Part shown: positions 5,304 to 7,492 of the stretch, piece after piece
Layout of the letters: each line of letters starts with the position of its first letter
How positions within the stretch are numbered: the stretch's first letter is position 1
Assembly (NCBI GenBank): GCA_934728205.1
Contig: CAKVEH010000067.1
Coordinates: 1-7,492, forward strand
Reading direction: 5' to 3'
DNA length: 7,492 bases
From: an uncultured Helicobacteraceae bacterium
GTDB taxonomy: Bacteria; Campylobacterota; Campylobacteria; Campylobacterales; Helicobacteraceae
Translations under genes and position numbers: made by a program
Notes under the pieces: generated by a model
What the model was told of the DNA's origin: nothing
What the model saw: only the letters and a program-made list of their open reading frames with translations
Database searches by the model: none

Positions 5304-6500
5304 ATGAATGTATTAGTGATAAATTGCGGGAGCTCTTCGCTAAAGTTTCAGCTCATAAATGCCAATAGTGAAAAAGTCCTAGCCTCTGGAATCTGCGATA
5401 GAATCGGGCTCGAAGGAAGCGTGCTAAACTATAAAAAAGGTGAAGAAAAAGTAAGCAAGACGCCAAATCTAGTCAATCACTCAAACGCCATATCTGCCGT
5501 GCTAGAAATCCTAACAGACAAAAAAGTCGGCGCAATCAAATCCCTAGATGAAATCGCTGCTATCGGGCATCGCGTGGTGCACGGGGGCGAGTATTTCAAA
5601 GAATCTGTGCTGATTGATGGTATAGTCATAAAGCATATCGAGGATTGCTCAGCTCTCGCGCCATTGCATAATCCAGCGCATTTAATGGGTATCAAGGCTT
5701 GTAGCGAGCAAATGCCAAAACCACCTATGGTAGCGGTATTTGACACGGCGTTTCATCAGTCAATGGAAGCGCGTGCGTATATGTATGGCGTCCCGTATGA
5801 ATGGTATGAGAAGCACAAAGTGCGCAGATACGGCTTTCACGGGACTAGCCACAAATATGTCTCGCAGCGCACGGCGGAGTTTTTGGGGCTTGATTATAAA
5901 AATTCTAAAATCATTGTCTGCCACCTTGGCAATGGTGCGTCCATCTCTGCGGTAAAAAACGGCAAATGCGTGGATACAAGTATGGGGTTAACGCCACTAG
6001 AGGGACTTATAATGGGAACTAGAAGCGGGGATTTAGACCCTGCGATTTTGGACTATATCGCCGATAGAGAGGGGTTAAACACCAAAGCTATCGTAAATAT
6101 TTTAAACAAAAAATCTGGTGTGCTTGGAATCTCTGGCGTATCAAGCGATTTTAGGGATTTGCTCGATGCTGAGCTAAAAGGCGATGAGAGAGCCAAACTC
6201 GCTCGGGCTGCCTTTGCCTATCGCGTGCTAAAATACATTGGGAGTTATTGCGCGGTGATGATAGGCGTAGATGCGATTTCCTTTTGCGCGGGCGTGGGAG
6301 AAAATGCGAAATTTATACGCGGTATGATTGTGGAGCATTTGGAGTTTTTGGGCGTGAAACTCGATGAGGAAGCAAACAATGTATGCGGTAAAGAAGCGAT
6401 AATCTCTACTAAAGATTCTAAAGTCAAAGTGTGCGTGATTCCCACTAATGAGGAGCTTGTCATCGCACGCGATACAAAGGTTATCGTGGCAAAGCTGTAA
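5304..6500 (+). CDS. ackA: Acetate kinase
   Basis: Interconverts acetyl phosphate + ADP and acetate + ATP in the cytoplasm: the energy-yielding last step of acetate production, or the first step of acetate use. The 398-aa length is standard. It begins MNVLVINCGSSSLKF (signature 1, N7). It continues with R90 in GHRVVHGG, HNPAH at 122-126, VFDTAFH with D147, and YGFHGTSHKY (signature 2, H179). Then come HLGNGASISAV at 207-217, GTRSGDLDP with R240, GVGENA at 330-335 and TNEEL with E383. All residues expected for catalysis and for acetyl-phosphate and nucleotide binding are present. The ATG at 5304 follows a strong ribosome binding site AAAAAGGAG. pta, its usual partner, is not upstream or downstream here. 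A terminator follows, so it appears to be a single-gene unit with its own promoter. Confidence 0.98.
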   Translation: MNVLVINCGSSSLKFQLINANSEKVLASGICDRIGLEGSVLNYKKGEEKVSKTPNLVNHSNAISAVLEILTDKKVGAIKSLDEIAAIGHRVVHGGEYFKESVLIDGIVIKHIEDCSALAPLHNPAHLMGIKACSEQMPKPPMVAVFDTAFHQSMEARAYMYGVPYEWYEKHKVRRYGFHGTSHKYVSQRTAEFLGLDYKNSKIIVCHLGNGASISAVKNGKCVDTSMGLTPLEGLIMGTRSGDLDPAILDYIADREGLNTKAIVNILNKKSGVLGISGVSSDFRDLLDAELKGDERAKLARAAFAYRVLKYIGSYCAVMIGVDAISFCAGVGENAKFIRGMIVEHLEFLGVKLDEEANNVCGKEAIISTKDSKVKVCVIPTNEELVIARDTKVIVAKL

Positions 6501-6539
6501 ATTTTAAAATTTAAATTACGAGGTATTTGCTATTGTATT

Positions 6540-6570
6540 AAAGCGCGATTTTAAGGTGCTTTTTGTTTTT
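6540..6570 (+). terminator. Intrinsic terminator after ackA
   Basis: AAAGCGC (6540-6546) pairs with GTGCTTT (6556-6562), seven pairs with one G-U, around a 9-base loop. The T-rich tail TTGTTTTT (6563-6570) follows. It lies 40 bases past the ackA stop, the expected place. Confidence 0.65.
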
Positions 6571-6576
6571 ATTGAA

Positions 6577-6666
6577 TTTTTGTCATATTGAGCGCAAGTA
6601 AAGTATCTCTTTTGGTGTGAAATTTAGAGATACTTTTGCTTTTATCAAAACTTAGTATGACAAGAA
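6577..6666. repeat. 90-bp palindromic element between ackA and the hydrolase gene
   Basis: Two nested inverted repeats form one long hairpin. The outer arms are TTGTCATATTGAG (6580-6592) and CTTAGTATGACAA (6651-6663), pairing throughout if two G-U pairs are allowed. The inner arms AAAGTATCTC (6600-6609) and GAGATACTTT (6627-6636) are a perfect 10-bp match, with AAG/CTT pairing beyond a small bulge. The loop is 17 bases. No coding frame covers it. The layout is that of a dispersed palindromic repeat, but only one copy is visible here. Confidence 0.6.
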
Positions 6667-6717
6667 ATCATTGAATAGTTGCAAATTATTTTGAGACAAT
6701 TTTAAGCAGGTGTAGAA

Positions 6718-7296
6718 ATGAAACCATTTGAATATGGGCTGTATAAGCCAAATGAAAGCCTTTTAGTCGTTATCGATGTGCAAGAGAGGCTAGTCCCGCT
6801 AATGTTTGATTGGCAAAATCTCATCAAAAATACCAACACACTTTTGTGTGGGGCGCAGATTTTAGGCATTCCCACGCTTATCACCGAGCAATATCCAAAA
6901 GGGCTTGGGAACACCGATAAACGCGTGGAATTTGACAGAGGAGATTCTAAAATCTGTGTGCTAGAAAAAACAAGTTTTAGCATTTTTGGCAATGGTGAGA
7001 TTATGGACTTTATCGCTCAACTTAGGACACAAGGCAGGGCAAAAAACCTCATAATCTGCGGGATTGAAAGCCATATCTGTGTGCTTCAAAGTGTGCTTCA
7101 CGCGCTAGATTTAGGGCTTAGCGTGTGGGTAGCACAAGACGCGCTAAACTCACGCAAAGAGGCAAACCACCTAAACGCTATCGAGCTAATGCGAAGCAAG
7201 GGAGCGAAAATCTCGTGCGTAGAATCGCTCCTCTTTGGCGCAATGCTAGAATCTAAAAACGAGTATTTTAAGCAAATCAGCGCGTTAATCAAATAA
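6718..7296 (+). CDS. Isochorismatase-family cysteine hydrolase
   Basis: 192-aa cytoplasmic alpha/beta hydrolase of the isochorismatase/nicotinamidase superfamily. The catalytic triad is visible: D20 in LLVVIDVQERL, K84 in VLEKTSFSIF and C121 in GIESHICVLQS. The I116-E117 pair sits at the usual cis-peptide site. The strand order and the segment WVAQDALNSR at 137-146 also fit. The GxESHxCVxQ form resembles the uncharacterised ISOC1/YcaC-like branch more than nicotinamidase PncA, because no PncA-type DxHxxxH metal site is seen after D20; TEQYPKGLG at 57-65 occupies that region. The substrate cannot be named. The ATG at 6718 has only a weak ribosome binding site (CAGG at 6707-6710). It is a single gene after a palindromic element and converges with the minus-strand gene, 5 bases apart. 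Confidence 0.88.
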   Translation: MKPFEYGLYKPNESLLVVIDVQERLVPLMFDWQNLIKNTNTLLCGAQILGIPTLITEQYPKGLGNTDKRVEFDRGDSKICVLEKTSFSIFGNGEIMDFIAQLRTQGRAKNLIICGIESHICVLQSVLHALDLGLSVWVAQDALNSRKEANHLNAIELMRSKGAKISCVESLLFGAMLESKNEYFKQISALIK

Positions 7297-7301
7297 TCTT
7301 T

Positions 7302-7492
7302 CTAATCAAGTTTCCCCGCTTTACTTGAGGGATTAAAGATTTTGTCAATTTGTGTGTCATTTAAATCTAGCCCAAAGATTTCTTTGTAATACCATTTCGC
7401 ATACGCCTTGTAGTCCTCTTTTATCACTACTTTTGCGCTGTCTAAATGTGCTTTGCTAGATTCTATAAATCCCCCATTATGCGCCCGCATCC
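7302..7492 (-). CDS. Unrecognised protein, C-terminal part (5' end outside window)
   Basis: A minus-strand frame is open to the window edge and stops at TAG 7304-7302. At least 62 residues are seen. They begin MRAHNGGFIESSKAHLDSAK, and the later part includes YAKWYYKEIFGLDLNDTQID and the end NPSSKAGKLD. The composition is that of a soluble protein with an aromatic-rich helix and no membrane segment. The Met codon at 7490-7488 could be internal: there is no room in the window to see a ribosome binding site, so the gene most likely starts further on. I do not recognise the family. It is convergent with the hydrolase gene, with five bases between the stops. Confidence 0.6.
   Translation of the reverse strand, partial: MRAHNGGFIESSKAHLDSAKVVIKEDYKAYAKWYYKEIFGLDLNDTQIDKIFNPSSKAGKLD

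Noticed and set aside
1..7492. CRISPR array, tRNA/rRNA genes, insertion sequences
   Set aside because: No regularly spaced repeats, no tRNA cloverleaf or rRNA segment recognised, and no transposase-like frame in the window.

Overview
The window looks like chromosomal DNA of a Helicobacter species or close relative (Campylobacterota). The DNA is A+T-rich with many short GCGC/CGCG-containing words. The threonyl-tRNA synthetase, IF-3, L35 and L20 proteins read like their H. pylori counterparts, and the order thrS-infC-rpmI-rplT is the one I know from H. pylori. This placement is by recognition of protein sequence, not by a search.

Left part (1-3823, all + strand) is a translation block: the 3' end of frr (ribosome recycling factor), then thrS, infC, rpmI and rplT. 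frr, thrS and infC are packed with a 1-base gap and an 8-base overlap, and both thrS and infC start at a TTG in the same TTTGAGTAA context. The block then opens up. About 317 bases separate infC from rpmI and hold a small ORF with a slippery A8 run. About 338 bases separate rpmI from rplT and hold a long imperfect inverted repeat.

Middle part (3824-5303) is accessory in character. It holds hairpins, a short GTG-started ORF that looks like the truncated head of a longer gene, and a minus-strand DUF268-type methyltransferase-like gene. That gene is split by a run of 12 G (12 C on the + strand) into two frames, which is the classic design of a phase-variable gene; at the length given here it is OFF. 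A 329-base divergent intergenic region follows, with a terminator-like hairpin, two TATAAT boxes and a 19-bp inverted repeat in front of ackA.

Right part (5304-7492) holds ackA (acetate kinase) as a single gene without pta beside it, a terminator, a 90-bp palindromic element, an isochorismatase-family hydrolase, and the 3' end of an unrecognised minus-strand gene converging on it.

The most notable item is the G12-switched methyltransferase-like gene. Next come the A8 small ORF in the infC-rpmI gap and the two long palindromic elements.
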